From Hymenobacter sp. YIM 151500-1 (lineage in GTDB: Bacteria > Bacteroidota > Bacteroidia > Cytophagales > Hymenobacteraceae): a DNA stretch of 64,000 nucleotides. The translations under genes were made by a program, and so were the position numbers. This document shows, one piece after another, positions 1 to 8,385 of the stretch. The number at the start of each line of letters is the position of its first letter. The stretch's first letter is position 1. Below the pieces are notes generated by a model. That model did no database searches, was not told the origin of the DNA, and saw nothing but the letters and a program-made list of their open reading frames with translations. The stretch covers positions 2,929,501 to 2,993,500 of the forward strand of contig NZ_CP110139.1 in the NCBI RefSeq assembly GCF_025979885.1. Direction: 5' to 3'.

Positions 1-308
1 GGAGGCTGTTTAGGGACCGGCACTGCCTGCTTTGCTGCTGCTCTACGGGCCAGCGTTAGCCACTACTGCGCCGCTTGCTGCGGCACTGCCTGACGGCCTG
101 AACCCTAATATTCGTCAGCTAGCCGTGGATGCCGACAACCACCTCATCACCAAAAACCTCTGACAAAACCTCGCCATCAAGCTTATCGACTTCACCGGCG
201 GCACTCCGTTTGGCTTTTGAAATTCCGGATGTTTGGCGCTCTGACAAGAGTGGCTTGACGCCGCTTGCTGCGCGGAATAGCGTGCCTCCTCGCAACAACA
301 CTATCACC
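1..308. other. Left-edge region without a confident gene
   Basis: No convincing gene is seen. A plus-strand frame reads openly from about 15 to 160 (ending in ...DADNHLITKNL and a stop) and continues with coding-like residues after that stop, so this may be a decayed gene. A short word, CGCCGCTTGCTGCG, occurs twice (near 70 and 265). The window edge prevents a firm statement. Confidence 0.3.
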
Positions 309-689
309 TTACCGCGTGCGGCAGCCGGCGTAGGAGCGCACTTTGGTGTACTGGAAGCTGAAGTCGGCCAGGTTGCGGTTGTCGGTGACGAAGAAGGCGT
401 AGTCGGCGAAGTCGCGGGCGTCGGTCAGGTACCAGAGGCCGGCTTTGTCGGCGAAGAGCTTGTTGGTTTCCCGGTATACCAGCACGTCGGCAAAGGCTTC
501 TTCGGGCTCCACATACACCGTGGCAAAGCAGTAGCCGCGGCGGCGCGGGTCGGTTTCCAGGTACACCGAGCCGAAAATGCGGCAGGGCTCAACGGAGCCG
601 GCCACCGCCGCCGGAGCTGCCAGCGGCACGCGGGGCGCGGCAAACGGATTCAGAGCCAAAAAACCGGAAAGCAGAAGAGCCGACAGCAT
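309..689 (-). CDS. Small exported DUF6150-like protein
   Basis: A 126-residue protein with a hydrophobic N-terminus ending in an Ala-rich stretch, compatible with export to the periplasm or cell surface. The mature part is made of repeated short strands ending in Ala-Asp or Ala-Asn (EEAFADVLVY, TNKLFADKAGLWYLTDARDF, RNLADFSFQY), the pattern I associate with the DUF6150 family of Bacteroidota. No catalytic motif is visible and its role is unknown. It lies last in a minus-strand series after TolC, 60 bases downstream, so it may be co-transcribed with the exporter genes. The family name is from memory. Confidence 0.65.
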   Translation of the reverse strand: MLSALLLSGFLALNPFAAPRVPLAAPAAVAGSVEPCRIFGSVYLETDPRRRGYCFATVYVEPEEAFADVLVYRETNKLFADKAGLWYLTDARDFADYAFFVTDNRNLADFSFQYTKVRSYAGCRTR

Positions 690-749
690 AAAAGGAAAAC
701 CAGGCCAAGTAGCCGAGCCAACGGTAAAGATACGCGGGAAGTTCAGCCC

Positions 750-2141
750 TTACTCCGTCAGGGTTCCCGTAACGCGGGCGTACTCCAGCCGGGCCGTCAG
801 GAAGTCGTACACGGCTTGCAGGTAGTCGCGCTGGGCTTGCTGCTGGGTGGCTTCGGCGTCGAGGGCTTCGCGGGGCAGGGCGCGGCCGGCCTGCTGGCGC
901 AGGCGCACCAGCCCCGCCGACTCGGCGGCCACGGCCACGTTCTGGCGGCGCACGGCCACGGTGCGCCAGGCGTTTTGCAGCTGTACGCGGGCATTGGCGG
1001 CCTCGTAGCGGATGGTCTGCTGTAAGTCGGCCTGACGGTTGCGGGCCTGCTCAGCGCGCAGGCGCTGGGTTTCCACGCGGGTAGCGCGGGCCGAGCCGTC
1101 GAGCAAGGGCAGGGCCGCTTGCAGGGCCACGTAGGAGTTGCCGTACCAGTTGGGCACGTTTAAGGCGCTGGTCAGCTTATCGTCGAAGCCCTGGGCGCCC
1201 AGAAAGCCCACTACGCCCAGCGTCGGCCGGGCCCCGCGCCGCTCGGTTTGCTCGGCGGCCAGGGCCAGCTCGGCGTTCAGCTGCTCCTGCTGGTACTCGG
1301 GACGGCGGGCGGCTACATCAGCGGCGGCCGGGGCGGGGCTGGCGGTCCAGGCGGCGGTGTCGGCGGTGGCCGTGAGCAGAGAAGCCAGCGGGTCGGTAAG
1401 GCGCAGCGTAGCGGCCTGGGTGGCATCGGTTCCCAGCGTGGCCAGCAGGTTTTGCTTGCTCAGCACCACGTTCTGGCGGGCCAGGTCCAGGGCCAGAGTG
1501 GCGTTGGTGCGGTTGATGCGGGCCGTGGCCACATCGGTAGCCAGGGCACGGCCGGCGCGCTGGCGGGCCGCCAGGTCCTGGTAGACGGCCTGGGTGCGCA
1601 CCGAGTCGGCGCGGGCAAAGCCGAGCTGGGTTTCGCGCAGCAACGCTTCGTAGTAGGCCCGGCTTACGTCCTGCACCAGCGCCACCCGGCCGCGCAGGGC
1701 GGCGTTGGCGGCCAGCTGCTCGCTCACGGCATCGGTGCGGCGCTGGGCCAGGGCCCCGGCATCGTAGATGCGCTGGTTGAGGGTGAGGCCGGCGCTGGAC
1801 TGCCACTTGGTACCGAAGCGCACGGCTAGCCGCTCACCCGAAGCGGGATTGGCGAAGTTGGGGATGATGTTGGTGGGCAGGATGGCGTTGTAGCGCAGGT
1901 CGGCGGCCCCCGACAGCTGCGGGCCGTACAAGCCCCGCGTGGCCCGGCTGGCCTGGGCGGCTATCTGCTGGTCGAGCGTGAGGTTGCGGTAGGTGCCCTG
2001 GCTTGTTTTGGCCAGCTCAATAGCCTGGGCCAGGCTCAGCTCCTGCGGTGCGGCTGGGGCACTAGGCGCCGCGCTGCTCCCCTGCCCCACCGCAGCCAGG
2101 GGCAGGCTCATCATCACAGAAAGAAAAAACACGATTCGCAT
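750..2141 (-). CDS. TolC-family outer membrane efflux protein
   Basis: A 463-residue outer membrane efflux protein. It has a signal peptide (MRIVFFLSVMMSLPLAAVGQ), the opening LSLAQAIELAK typical of TolC-family proteins, and two long alpha-helical halves rich in Ala, Gln and Arg with strand segments between them (ADLRYNAILPTN in the first half). Length matches the family (420-490 residues). It would form the outer membrane tunnel through which the neighbouring ABC exporter discharges substrate. It begins 15 bases after the permease gene on the same strand, so the two are very probably translated from one mRNA. The substrate cannot be told from sequence. Confidence 0.93.
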   Translation of the reverse strand: MRIVFFLSVMMSLPLAAVGQGSSAAPSAPAAPQELSLAQAIELAKTSQGTYRNLTLDQQIAAQASRATRGLYGPQLSGAADLRYNAILPTNIIPNFANPASGERLAVRFGTKWQSSAGLTLNQRIYDAGALAQRRTDAVSEQLAANAALRGRVALVQDVSRAYYEALLRETQLGFARADSVRTQAVYQDLAARQRAGRALATDVATARINRTNATLALDLARQNVVLSKQNLLATLGTDATQAATLRLTDPLASLLTATADTAAWTASPAPAAADVAARRPEYQQEQLNAELALAAEQTERRGARPTLGVVGFLGAQGFDDKLTSALNVPNWYGNSYVALQAALPLLDGSARATRVETQRLRAEQARNRQADLQQTIRYEAANARVQLQNAWRTVAVRRQNVAVAAESAGLVRLRQQAGRALPREALDAEATQQQAQRDYLQAVYDFLTARLEYARVTGTLTE

Positions 2142-2156
2142 AGCCGGAAGACAGTT

Positions 2157-3278
2157 TTAGCCGCGGAACACGCTGGCCGGTTCGACGCCGTTGATGCGGC
2201 GGATGGCAAACACGGCTCCGCCCATGCTGATCAGCAAGGTGATGCCGAAAAAGCCGGCCCGCATCAGCCAGCTGAAACTGAACAAAGCTCCCGTTTTGCC
2301 GATGCCGAACCGGAACAGCTCAATAAAGCAGTACCCCAGCCCGAAGCCCGCCGCCGCAAACAAGGCGGCCTGTAGCAGAATCAGCCGGGCTACGTAGCCG
2401 TTGCTGGCCCCAATGGCCTTGAGCGTGCCGTAGTCCCGAATCCGGTCGGTGGCCGCCGAGTACAGGGTAAGGCCGATGATGAAGAAGCCCGACACCACCG
2501 CAAACACGATGAGCGTGCCGAAGCTGATGGCAATGCCCGAGGAGCCGAGCACGGTTTTCTTGGTTTCGGCGGAGAAGTCGGCTGGCAGCCAGGCCCGCAC
2601 CCCGTTGATGGTGCGGTTGATCTGGTCGCGCACCTGGGCCGGATTGGCGCCGGGCTGCACGTCCACGAGCACGGCGCTGATGCGGCTGGCGGGAATATTG
2701 CCCAGGCGGCGGGCCCGCTCCAGGGTGGTATACATGTACACGGCCCCGAAGCCGCGCAGCCCCTCCGTCATCGTAGCCAGGTACACCCGCTTGCCCCCGA
2801 TTTCAAACACCGTCCCCACCTGCGCCCCGCCGAGGGCCTTGGAGTCGTACCGGTCGAAGCTCATGGCGCCGTCGGGAATTAGGTCGGCGTAGGTGCCCTG
2901 CACGAGCCGGGTCGGGCCGGCCCGGAAGGTGGCCGGGTCGGAGCCGATGATTTGCACGCCGGCGCTGGTGCCATCCGGAAAGCTGGCCGAGCCCCCGGCA
3001 ATGACCACCGCCGAGGCCGCCCGCACGCCCGGTAAGCTGGCCACCTCGCGCAGCTTGCGCACATCGAGCTGGGCCAGGGCGTTGACGTTGGTGGTGCGGT
3101 TATCCACCACCCACAAGTCCGTCGGGGTATTATCCACCAGGCTCGACATGGCATTGGTCAGGAAGATGAAAATGCCGCTCTGCTGCCCAATCAGAAACAA
3201 GCTAATCACAATGCCTAGCAACGCCCCGATGCTCTTGGCCTTGTCGTAGCGAATGAATTGAAACGCGGTGCGGAACAT
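2157..3278 (-). CDS. DevC/MacB-type ABC exporter permease
   Basis: A 373-residue inner-membrane permease with an N-terminal membrane segment (GALLGIVISLFLIGQQSGIF), a periplasmic domain of about 200 residues and three C-terminal membrane helices carrying an FtsX-like core, including the DYGTLKAIGASNGYV motif that couples to the ATPase. This is the layout of DevC-type permeases, which work with a DevA ATPase, a DevB adaptor and TolC. All four partners are present here in the order ATPase, adaptor, permease, TolC. It is separated from the adaptor gene by 82 bases that hold a palindromic repeat. Confidence 0.9.
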   Translation of the reverse strand: MFRTAFQFIRYDKAKSIGALLGIVISLFLIGQQSGIFIFLTNAMSSLVDNTPTDLWVVDNRTTNVNALAQLDVRKLREVASLPGVRAASAVVIAGGSASFPDGTSAGVQIIGSDPATFRAGPTRLVQGTYADLIPDGAMSFDRYDSKALGGAQVGTVFEIGGKRVYLATMTEGLRGFGAVYMYTTLERARRLGNIPASRISAVLVDVQPGANPAQVRDQINRTINGVRAWLPADFSAETKKTVLGSSGIAISFGTLIVFAVVSGFFIIGLTLYSAATDRIRDYGTLKAIGASNGYVARLILLQAALFAAAGFGLGYCFIELFRFGIGKTGALFSFSWLMRAGFFGITLLISMGGAVFAIRRINGVEPASVFRG

Positions 3279-3290
3279 AGCTTTAGATTG

Positions 3291-3360
3291 AGCTACAAGC
3301 TATAAGCCACAAGCTACCAGCTGATGTTCTGAAAGCTTGCAGCTTGCGGCTTACAGCTTG
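3291..3360. repeat. Palindromic element, AAGCT family, copy 1
   Basis: Arms of about 28-32 bases (3291-3322 and 3332-3359) built from the word AAGCTRYAAGC pair around a loop containing TGTTCTGA. The element directly abuts the TAA stop of the adaptor gene (3361-3363) and sits between two genes of one operon. A second copy with the same loop word lies at 34937-35048. Confidence 0.8.
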
Positions 3361-4299
3361 TTATAAGAAAATCACGCACTCCACGCGGCTGTTGAACAGC
3401 AGATTCTGGGCCTGGGGCAGCACGATGCGCACCTCCCGTACGCGGCGGTCCTCGGCGTCGCCAGCGGTTTCGGCGAATAGGGACTTTTGCTTCAGGTAGG
3501 GCGCTACGTAGATGACGGTGCCGGTGGCCAGGGTGTCTTGCCCACCCTGAGGCCGTATGTAGGCGGCCTGGCCCTCTCGCACGCGGCCGGCAAACAGCTC
3601 ATCTACCTCGCACAAGGCCGTGGTGCGGCCAGCCGGGGCAAAGTCGCCGAGGCTGGTGCCGGGGCTCACGCTGCTACCTACTTCTACATCCAGGCGGAGC
3701 ACCTGCCCATCGGTGGGGGCGCGCACCTGGCGCTGGGCCAGCTGGGCGGCATTTACGCCAATGTCGGCGCGCAGCTCTTGCAGCTGGCGGCGGGCGGCGG
3801 CCAGGGTGCTTTGCAGGCGGGCTACTTCCTGCTCCTGCACCTGGTAGTCGGTGCGGGCGTCGTCGGCGCTTTGCTGGGTGTCGGCACCTTGGGCGGCCAG
3901 GTCGGCTACCCGGTCGGCGGTGCGGCGCAGGTTGGCGGCTTTGGCCTGGGCGCTACGCAGGGCCGCTTCATCGGCCTGAATCTGCGCCTGCTGGGTAGCC
4001 AGGCGGCTGCGGGCCTGCGTGAGCTGGGCTTGTTCCACGGTGCTGGTCAGCTCCAGCAGCAGGTCGCCCTTCTGCACCCGCTGCCCCTCGCGCACCGCCA
4101 GCCGGCTCACCACCCCGCTCACTTCGGCTGCCAGGCTGCTGAGCTTGGCTTCGGGCTCGATGCGGCCCAGGGCCACTACCTCGCGCACCTGGGCTGGCTG
4201 CACGGCCACGGGGGCAGGCGCGGCAGCTGGTTTTTGCTCGTCATTGCCCCCGCAGCCGACCAGCAGCAGAAGGCCCCACCAAAACGAATACTTGCGCAT
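3361..4299 (-). CDS. HlyD-family periplasmic adaptor (DevB-like lipoprotein)
   Basis: A 312-residue membrane-fusion protein bridging the inner-membrane ABC exporter to TolC. The N-terminus is a lipoprotein signal (GLLLLVGCGG, with the lipobox Cys at about residue 16). It is followed by a biotinyl-lipoyl-like segment (VVSRLAVREGQRVQKGDLLL), a long coiled-coil hairpin rich in Gln, Ala and Arg (about residues 85-185), the returning lipoyl half (RAPTDGQVLRLDVEVGSSVS) and a beta-barrel region. This order is diagnostic of the HlyD/DevB family. It is followed by its permease and preceded by its ATPase, 61 bases upstream. Confidence 0.92.
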   Translation of the reverse strand: MRKYSFWWGLLLLVGCGGNDEQKPAAAPAPVAVQPAQVREVVALGRIEPEAKLSSLAAEVSGVVSRLAVREGQRVQKGDLLLELTSTVEQAQLTQARSRLATQQAQIQADEAALRSAQAKAANLRRTADRVADLAAQGADTQQSADDARTDYQVQEQEVARLQSTLAAARRQLQELRADIGVNAAQLAQRQVRAPTDGQVLRLDVEVGSSVSPGTSLGDFAPAGRTTALCEVDELFAGRVREGQAAYIRPQGGQDTLATGTVIYVAPYLKQKSLFAETAGDAEDRRVREVRIVLPQAQNLLFNSRVECVIFL

Positions 4300-4360
4300 G
4301 AGAAGAAGAGTAGTGAAACAGAATGTTCAGCGGTGGCCCTCGAGCTTTCGGCCCTGGCAA

Positions 4361-5068
4361 TTAGTGCAGGTCGGCATCGGGGGCGTGCTCCTGTACCCGG
4401 CCCTGGTCTACGTACACGAGGCGGTCGGCAAAGGGGCGCAGGCGCAGGTCGTGGGTAACTACGGCCAGGGCCTTGCCATGGGCGGCCAGGGTTTTCAGCT
4501 CACCCATCACCACCTCCACCGATTTGGGGTCGAGGGCGGCGGTGGGCTCGTCGCATAGAATGAGGGGCGGCTCCGTAACCAGGGCCCTGGCAATGGCTAC
4601 GCGCTGCTGCTGCCCGCCCGAGAGCTGCTTGGGCAGCTGCCGGGCGCGGTCGGCCATGCCCACGGTTTCTAGGGCGTGCCGGGCCCGGTCGCGGGCTTCG
4701 GCGGCGGGTACCTGCTGCAAGCGCAGGGGCAGCAACACGTTTTCCTCGGCCGTGAGGGGCTGAATCAGGTTGAAGCTCTGAAACACGAAACCAATGTTGC
4801 GCAGGCGCAGCTCGGCCAGCTGCCGCTCATTGAGGGTACTCACCGCCTGCCCACCCACCAGCACTTCGCCCTGCGACGGATAAATTACGCAGCCCAACAA
4901 GGACAGCAGCGTCGTTTTGCCCGAGCCCGACGGCCCCACAACCAGCAGCAACTCCCCCGCCCGCACCACCAGACTACTCGGCTCCAGAGCCGTAATGGTG
5001 GTGTCGCCGGTTTGGTAGACCTTGCCGGCTTGCCGAACTTCGGCCACCGGAGTTGCTGCGTCAGGCAT
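4361..5068 (-). CDS. DevA/LolD-type ABC transporter ATPase
   Basis: A 235-residue ATP-binding subunit with all the motifs of the class: Walker A GPSGSGKTT, Q-loop region FVFQSFNLI, signature LSGGQQQR, Walker B LILCDEPTAALD and a switch His in VVTHD. Closest in type to the LolD/MacB/DevA group that powers FtsX-like permeases. It is the first gene of the exporter operon and is divergent from a MarR-family gene, with 123 AT-rich bases between the two starts, so the MarR protein probably controls the exporter. The predicted N-terminus MPDAATPVAEVRQAG is plausible. Confidence 0.93.
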   Translation of the reverse strand: MPDAATPVAEVRQAGKVYQTGDTTITALEPSSLVVRAGELLLVVGPSGSGKTTLLSLLGCVIYPSQGEVLVGGQAVSTLNERQLAELRLRNIGFVFQSFNLIQPLTAEENVLLPLRLQQVPAAEARDRARHALETVGMADRARQLPKQLSGGQQQRVAIARALVTEPPLILCDEPTAALDPKSVEVVMGELKTLAAHGKALAVVTHDLRLRPFADRLVYVDQGRVQEHAPDADLH

Positions 5069-5191
5069 AAGAATAGGGTTGGAATGGCCAGCAAATCTAC
5101 TACGAACTATAACTAAATTTGATACGAAACAAAACTAAATAAATTATTTATAGTGCCCAGTGGGCTCCGTTGCCCTTACCCGTTGCCTTAC
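5069..5191. promoter_or_regulatory. Divergent AT-rich promoter region, exporter operon / marR
   Basis: This short gap is far more AT-rich than its surroundings (about 5095-5152), as expected for two back-to-back promoters with a regulator site. On the minus strand TAGTTTTG (5130-5137) fits the Bacteroidota -7 consensus TANNTTTG, but no good -33 partner is seen. Operator positions cannot be assigned with confidence. Confidence 0.4.
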
Positions 5192-5809
5192 ATGGCCCGC
5201 GACTACACTCTTCTGCACACCATCCTCGACCATTTGGCCGACTACGAAGGCTCTACGCCCGAGCCCACGGCGGCCGGCTTCGGAGCCTGGCTGCACGCCC
5301 ACACCGCGCCCCCGGAGCCCGGTGCCGAGCTGCCCTACCACGCGCACCCGGCCTACCTCAACCACATGCCTCCTACCCACCAGTTGGGTCCTCTGCTGGT
5401 GCGCTTAAGCCATTTCTACCACTTCCATGCCCAGCAGGCGCTGGCTAATCTGCCTATTACGTCTATTCGGGAGTTTGGCGTTATGGCCGCCATTGGCTTT
5501 CAGGGCACGCATACCAAGTCGGAAGTGGCGGCCCTGAACTTACTGGAGTTGAGCACCGTGACGGAAGTAACGCGCCGCCTCGTGCAGGCTGGCTTGTTGC
5601 AGGAAACCCCCGACGCCACCGACCGGCGTGTGCGCCGCCTCTACCTCACGCCCACCGGGCAGGCAGCCCTCGAACAGGCTACCACCCGCATGGAACAGCT
5701 CACCACCCAGCTGTTCAGCCCCCTTCCGCCCCCCGACCAGCTCCAGCTCCTGCGCCTGCTCAGCCCCCTCAACGACATCCACACCACGCAGTTTTTTAGT
5801 CAAAAGTGA
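5192..5809 (+). CDS. MarR-family transcriptional regulator
   Basis: A 205-residue winged-helix regulator. The core runs from about residue 80 to the end: a first helix (FGVMAAIGFQG), a recognition region (LLELSTVTEVTRRLVQAGLL) and a wing with the DRRVRRLYLTPTGQA motif that typifies MarR proteins. The N-terminal 70 residues (HTILDHLADYEG...) are longer than in most MarR proteins. I chose the ATG at 5192 rather than one 39 bases upstream because the protein then begins MARDYTLLH. It is divergent from the ABC exporter operon and probably represses it in response to an exported compound (inference from position). Confidence 0.88.
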   Translation: MARDYTLLHTILDHLADYEGSTPEPTAAGFGAWLHAHTAPPEPGAELPYHAHPAYLNHMPPTHQLGPLLVRLSHFYHFHAQQALANLPITSIREFGVMAAIGFQGTHTKSEVAALNLLELSTVTEVTRRLVQAGLLQETPDATDRRVRRLYLTPTGQAALEQATTRMEQLTTQLFSPLPPPDQLQLLRLLSPLNDIHTTQFFSQK

Positions 5810-5812
5810 GGG

Positions 5813-6020
5813 GGTGACAGGTGACAGGTGACAGGTGACAGGTGACAGGTAACAGGTAACAGGTAACAGGTAACAGGTGAGAACGTCATGCTGAGCTTGC
5901 CGAAGCATCTCTCCCGCTTCGTCCGCACATGATGAGAGTTACCCCCAGTAGAGATGCTTCGACTACGGCTGCGCCTTCGCTCAGCATGACCGTTCTACCT
6001 GTTACCTGTTACCTGTCACC
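5813..6020. repeat. Nested palindrome: tandem heptads around a second element
   Basis: The outer left arm is five GGTGACA and four GGTAACA heptads (5813-5875); the outer right arm is the complementary TACCTGT/TACCTGTCACC run (5996-6020). Between them lies a complete palindrome of another family (5885-5929 and 5948-5992: GTCATGCTGAGC... and ...GCTCAGCATGAC, loop with CTTCGTCCGCAC). The outer element starts three bases after the marR stop and ends ten bases before the tpiA stop on the other strand. Confidence 0.85.
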
Positions 6021-6030
6021 ATTCACTTCC

Positions 6031-6795
6031 TCAAAACGACTTCACAATCTCCGTAAAGTCGCGGGATTTGAGGGAGGCGCCGCCGATGAGGCCGCCGTCG
6101 ACGTCGGGCTGGCTGAACAGCTCACGGGCGTTTTGGGCGTTGGCCGAGCCGCCGTAGAGAATGGTGGTGTTCAGGGCGGCCTGGGCGTCGTAGGCGCGGG
6201 CTATTTGCTCCCGGATGAAGGCGTGTACCTCCTGGGCCTGCTGGCTGGTGGCGGTTTTGCCGGTACCAATAGCCCAGATGGGCTCGTAGGCAACGACTAC
6301 CCGATCGAACTCCTCATTGGACAGGTGAAACAAACCGTCTTTCAGCTGCTTTTCGATGAAAGAAAAAGTCTCATCGGCCTCGCGGGTTTCCAGCGACTCG
6401 CCTACGCAGAAAATAGGCCGGAGACCAGCACCCAGCGCAGCTTTCAGCTTCTGGCTCAGCAGCTCATCATCCTCGCGGAAATACTGGCGCCGCTCGGAGT
6501 GGCCCAGAATCACGTACTCCGCCCCCACCGACTGGAGCATCCGCGCCGAAACTTCGCCGGTGTAGGCGCCGCTTTCCTTCTGGTGGCAGTTTTGCGCGCC
6601 CAAATGAAATCGGCTGCCCTGGGGCAGCTGCTTGCCCACGGCCGCCAAAAACGGAAACGGCGGGCAGATGACCACCTGCGGGCCGGGGCCGGTTACTTCG
6701 TCCTGCACCATGTGCACGATTTCCGAAATCAGGGCCTGCGCGTCTTGCAGGGTGGTGTTCATTTTCCAGTTGCCGGCAACGATGTTCTGGCGCAT
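6031..6795 (-). CDS. tpiA: Triosephosphate isomerase
   Basis: A 254-residue cytosolic glycolytic enzyme interconverting dihydroxyacetone phosphate and glyceraldehyde 3-phosphate. The family landmarks are all present: N-terminal VAGNWKMN with the catalytic Lys, ILGHSERR with the catalytic His, VVAYEPIWAIGTG with the catalytic Glu and the mobile loop, and ILYGGSANAQN for phosphate binding. The ATG at 6795 is chosen because MRQNIVAGNWKMN is the conserved beginning; the open frame continues upstream to 6903 but that part is not conserved. The stop codon faces the nested palindrome. Confidence 0.97.
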   Translation of the reverse strand: MRQNIVAGNWKMNTTLQDAQALISEIVHMVQDEVTGPGPQVVICPPFPFLAAVGKQLPQGSRFHLGAQNCHQKESGAYTGEVSARMLQSVGAEYVILGHSERRQYFREDDELLSQKLKAALGAGLRPIFCVGESLETREADETFSFIEKQLKDGLFHLSNEEFDRVVVAYEPIWAIGTGKTATSQQAQEVHAFIREQIARAYDAQAALNTTILYGGSANAQNARELFSQPDVDGGLIGGASLKSRDFTEIVKSF

Positions 6796-6856
6796 AGGAT
6801 GGGGGCTAAGTACGTGAGGGCCGCAAGTTAGCTCGGTTTCGGCTTCGCGGCGTGCT

Positions 6857-7420
6857 TTACCAACCCAGGTCGGGGTCGTCTTCGTGGTCGGGGAAGTGAA
6901 CAAGCTGAGCCAGAAAGGCGGGGAAATCGGGCGCTAGAAAGGTGGCTAGCTGGGCCAGCGGCAAGTTGGCATCCTGGCCCAGCTCGCCTTCCAGGAAATA
7001 GACTTGGCCCTCGTTGCCAGACCCCACGCCCAGCAGCAGCGTGTCAATGGCACCTAGGTCAACGTCGGTTTCCAGCTCGGCAATGGCCAGGAAGCTGGTG
7101 GGTGGCAGGTCGTCGGGTTGCTGAAGCTGCGTTGGCCACTCCGCCAGGATTTGCAGCCAGTCTTCTATTCCGGCCCGGTCCAGGAAACGCGACACGAAGA
7201 AGGCAATTTCATTGGCTCCGGTCGGGTACAGGTCGTTTTGCTGGCGGCTCACGAAGCAGGCCGTGTCCAAAGTTTGCCCAGCGTGAGAAAGAATAAACGC
7301 CTGGTAAGCAGCCGGCAAGGGCCGCCCCAAGCGGGCTTCCAGGGCCAGCAAGTCGGCAGGTGAAAACGCGGGGACGGAAAAGGTCTGCTTGAAGTCGTGC
7401 GGCTCGCTGACAATGCCCAT
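6857..7420 (-). CDS. SMI1/KNR4-family protein
   Basis: A 187-residue protein with the SMI1/KNR4 pattern: an N-terminal LEARLGRPLPAAYQAFILSH motif (a Leu-Gly-Pro-Leu-Pro-x-x-Tyr-x-x-Phe core), a middle FLAIAELETDVDLGAIDTLL and an acidic C-terminus. Family members are often immunity proteins to polymorphic toxins, but many have other or unknown roles, and no toxin gene lies beside this one. The ATG at 7420 gives a start (MGIVSEPHDF) immediately ahead of the conserved part; a longer open frame upstream belongs to another gene's antisense. Confidence 0.7.
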   Translation of the reverse strand: MGIVSEPHDFKQTFSVPAFSPADLLALEARLGRPLPAAYQAFILSHAGQTLDTACFVSRQQNDLYPTGANEIAFFVSRFLDRAGIEDWLQILAEWPTQLQQPDDLPPTSFLAIAELETDVDLGAIDTLLLGVGSGNEGQVYFLEGELGQDANLPLAQLATFLAPDFPAFLAQLVHFPDHEDDPDLGW

Positions 7421-7491
7421 GTGGAAGTGTGGAAAAGATGAGCCCGCAAGAAAAGAATCCTCCCAAAAACTTCCCTCAAGCAGCTTCACGC

Positions 7492-8322
7492 CTAGTCTAG
7501 CTCCCGGCTGGCGGTGCGCTGCCGCCGGCCCCACCCCACCAGCACCAGGGAACCCACTACCACCAGTCCGGCGGCAGCCGTAGCCAGCCAGCTCAGCACC
7601 AGCGTATCGGCAGCGGGGCGGCGGGCAGCCCCGATGGCCAGCAGGCCCCAGGCCACGGCCGCAGGATAGGCCAGCTCCCGAAAGCGGCGTGTGACGTTCA
7701 GGGCCAGGCCGGCCACCACGCCCACCAGCACAATGGCTACTTGCAGGCTTTGCTCGGCGCCGGGCTGCCAGCGCGTACCCAGCCACACGGTCACGTTCAC
7801 CACCGTGGCCACCGAAATCCAACCCAGAAACAGCCCAAACGGCACGCTCACCCAGGCCGGCGCCTGCCGGCGACTGATAAACTGCCGGCTGCGCCCATAC
7901 ACCACCGCCAGCCCGGCCAGAATCAGCAGCATCACCACCACGCTCAAGGGCAGCAGCTCGTAAGCAAACACGATGGACCACGACGCCGTGAGCAGATTAA
8001 CCAGCGTAAGGGGCCGCGCCACGGCCGCCGGCAACGGGTGCTGGCGCTGAGCCGGCAGCAGCTGCCACGTGGCGTACACCAACAACCCCAGAAAAACCAG
8101 CCCCCAGATGCTAAAGGCATAGCCCGCCGGCGTCAGTAGCGTCGGGTACTTGGCCGACACGACGGCGTTGGTTTGGTTGTTGAACGCGCGGGTGTTGGCG
8201 TAGTAGTTCAGAAACACGTTGGCCGCCGTAGCCCCCGCCACGGCCCAGCGCCAGGCCCGGCCGGAAGTAGGAGTCGTCAGGGCGTCGAAAGCGGCAGTAG
8301 TGGAGGCGTGAGTTGGATTCAT
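7492..8322 (-). CDS. TspO/MBR-related multi-spanning membrane protein
   Basis: A 276-residue membrane protein with about seven hydrophobic segments. The segment LLTPAGYAFSIWGLVFLGLL resembles the first conserved block of the TspO/MBR (tryptophan-rich sensory protein) family as annotated in Bacteroidota, and VNVTVWLGTRW resembles the later Trp-containing block. It is longer than classical TspO (about 160 residues), with extra C-terminal helices. Function is unknown; TspO proteins bind porphyrins and other small hydrophobic ligands. The assignment to the superfamily is moderate. Confidence 0.6.
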   Translation of the reverse strand: MNPTHASTTAAFDALTTPTSGRAWRWAVAGATAANVFLNYYANTRAFNNQTNAVVSAKYPTLLTPAGYAFSIWGLVFLGLLVYATWQLLPAQRQHPLPAAVARPLTLVNLLTASWSIVFAYELLPLSVVVMLLILAGLAVVYGRSRQFISRRQAPAWVSVPFGLFLGWISVATVVNVTVWLGTRWQPGAEQSLQVAIVLVGVVAGLALNVTRRFRELAYPAAVAWGLLAIGAARRPAADTLVLSWLATAAAGLVVVGSLVLVGWGRRQRTASRELD

Positions 8323-8385
8323 CCGGGCAATAACCGTAAGTGGAGTGGTTTGCTTACGCGCTGCGGCAGCATCCGGGGTGTAGGG

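Noticed and set aside
129..1025. Long plus-strand open frame of about 300 codons
   Set aside because: It runs antisense to the DUF6150 and TolC genes; the product is repetitive Gly/Val/Ala/Arg with no domain. It is a consequence of high GC.
5813..5875. Tandem GGTGACA/GGTAACA heptads considered as a CRISPR-like or phase-variation repeat
   Set aside because: The units are seven bases without spacers, lie outside any coding frame and have a complementary arm at 5996-6020, so they are part of a palindrome.
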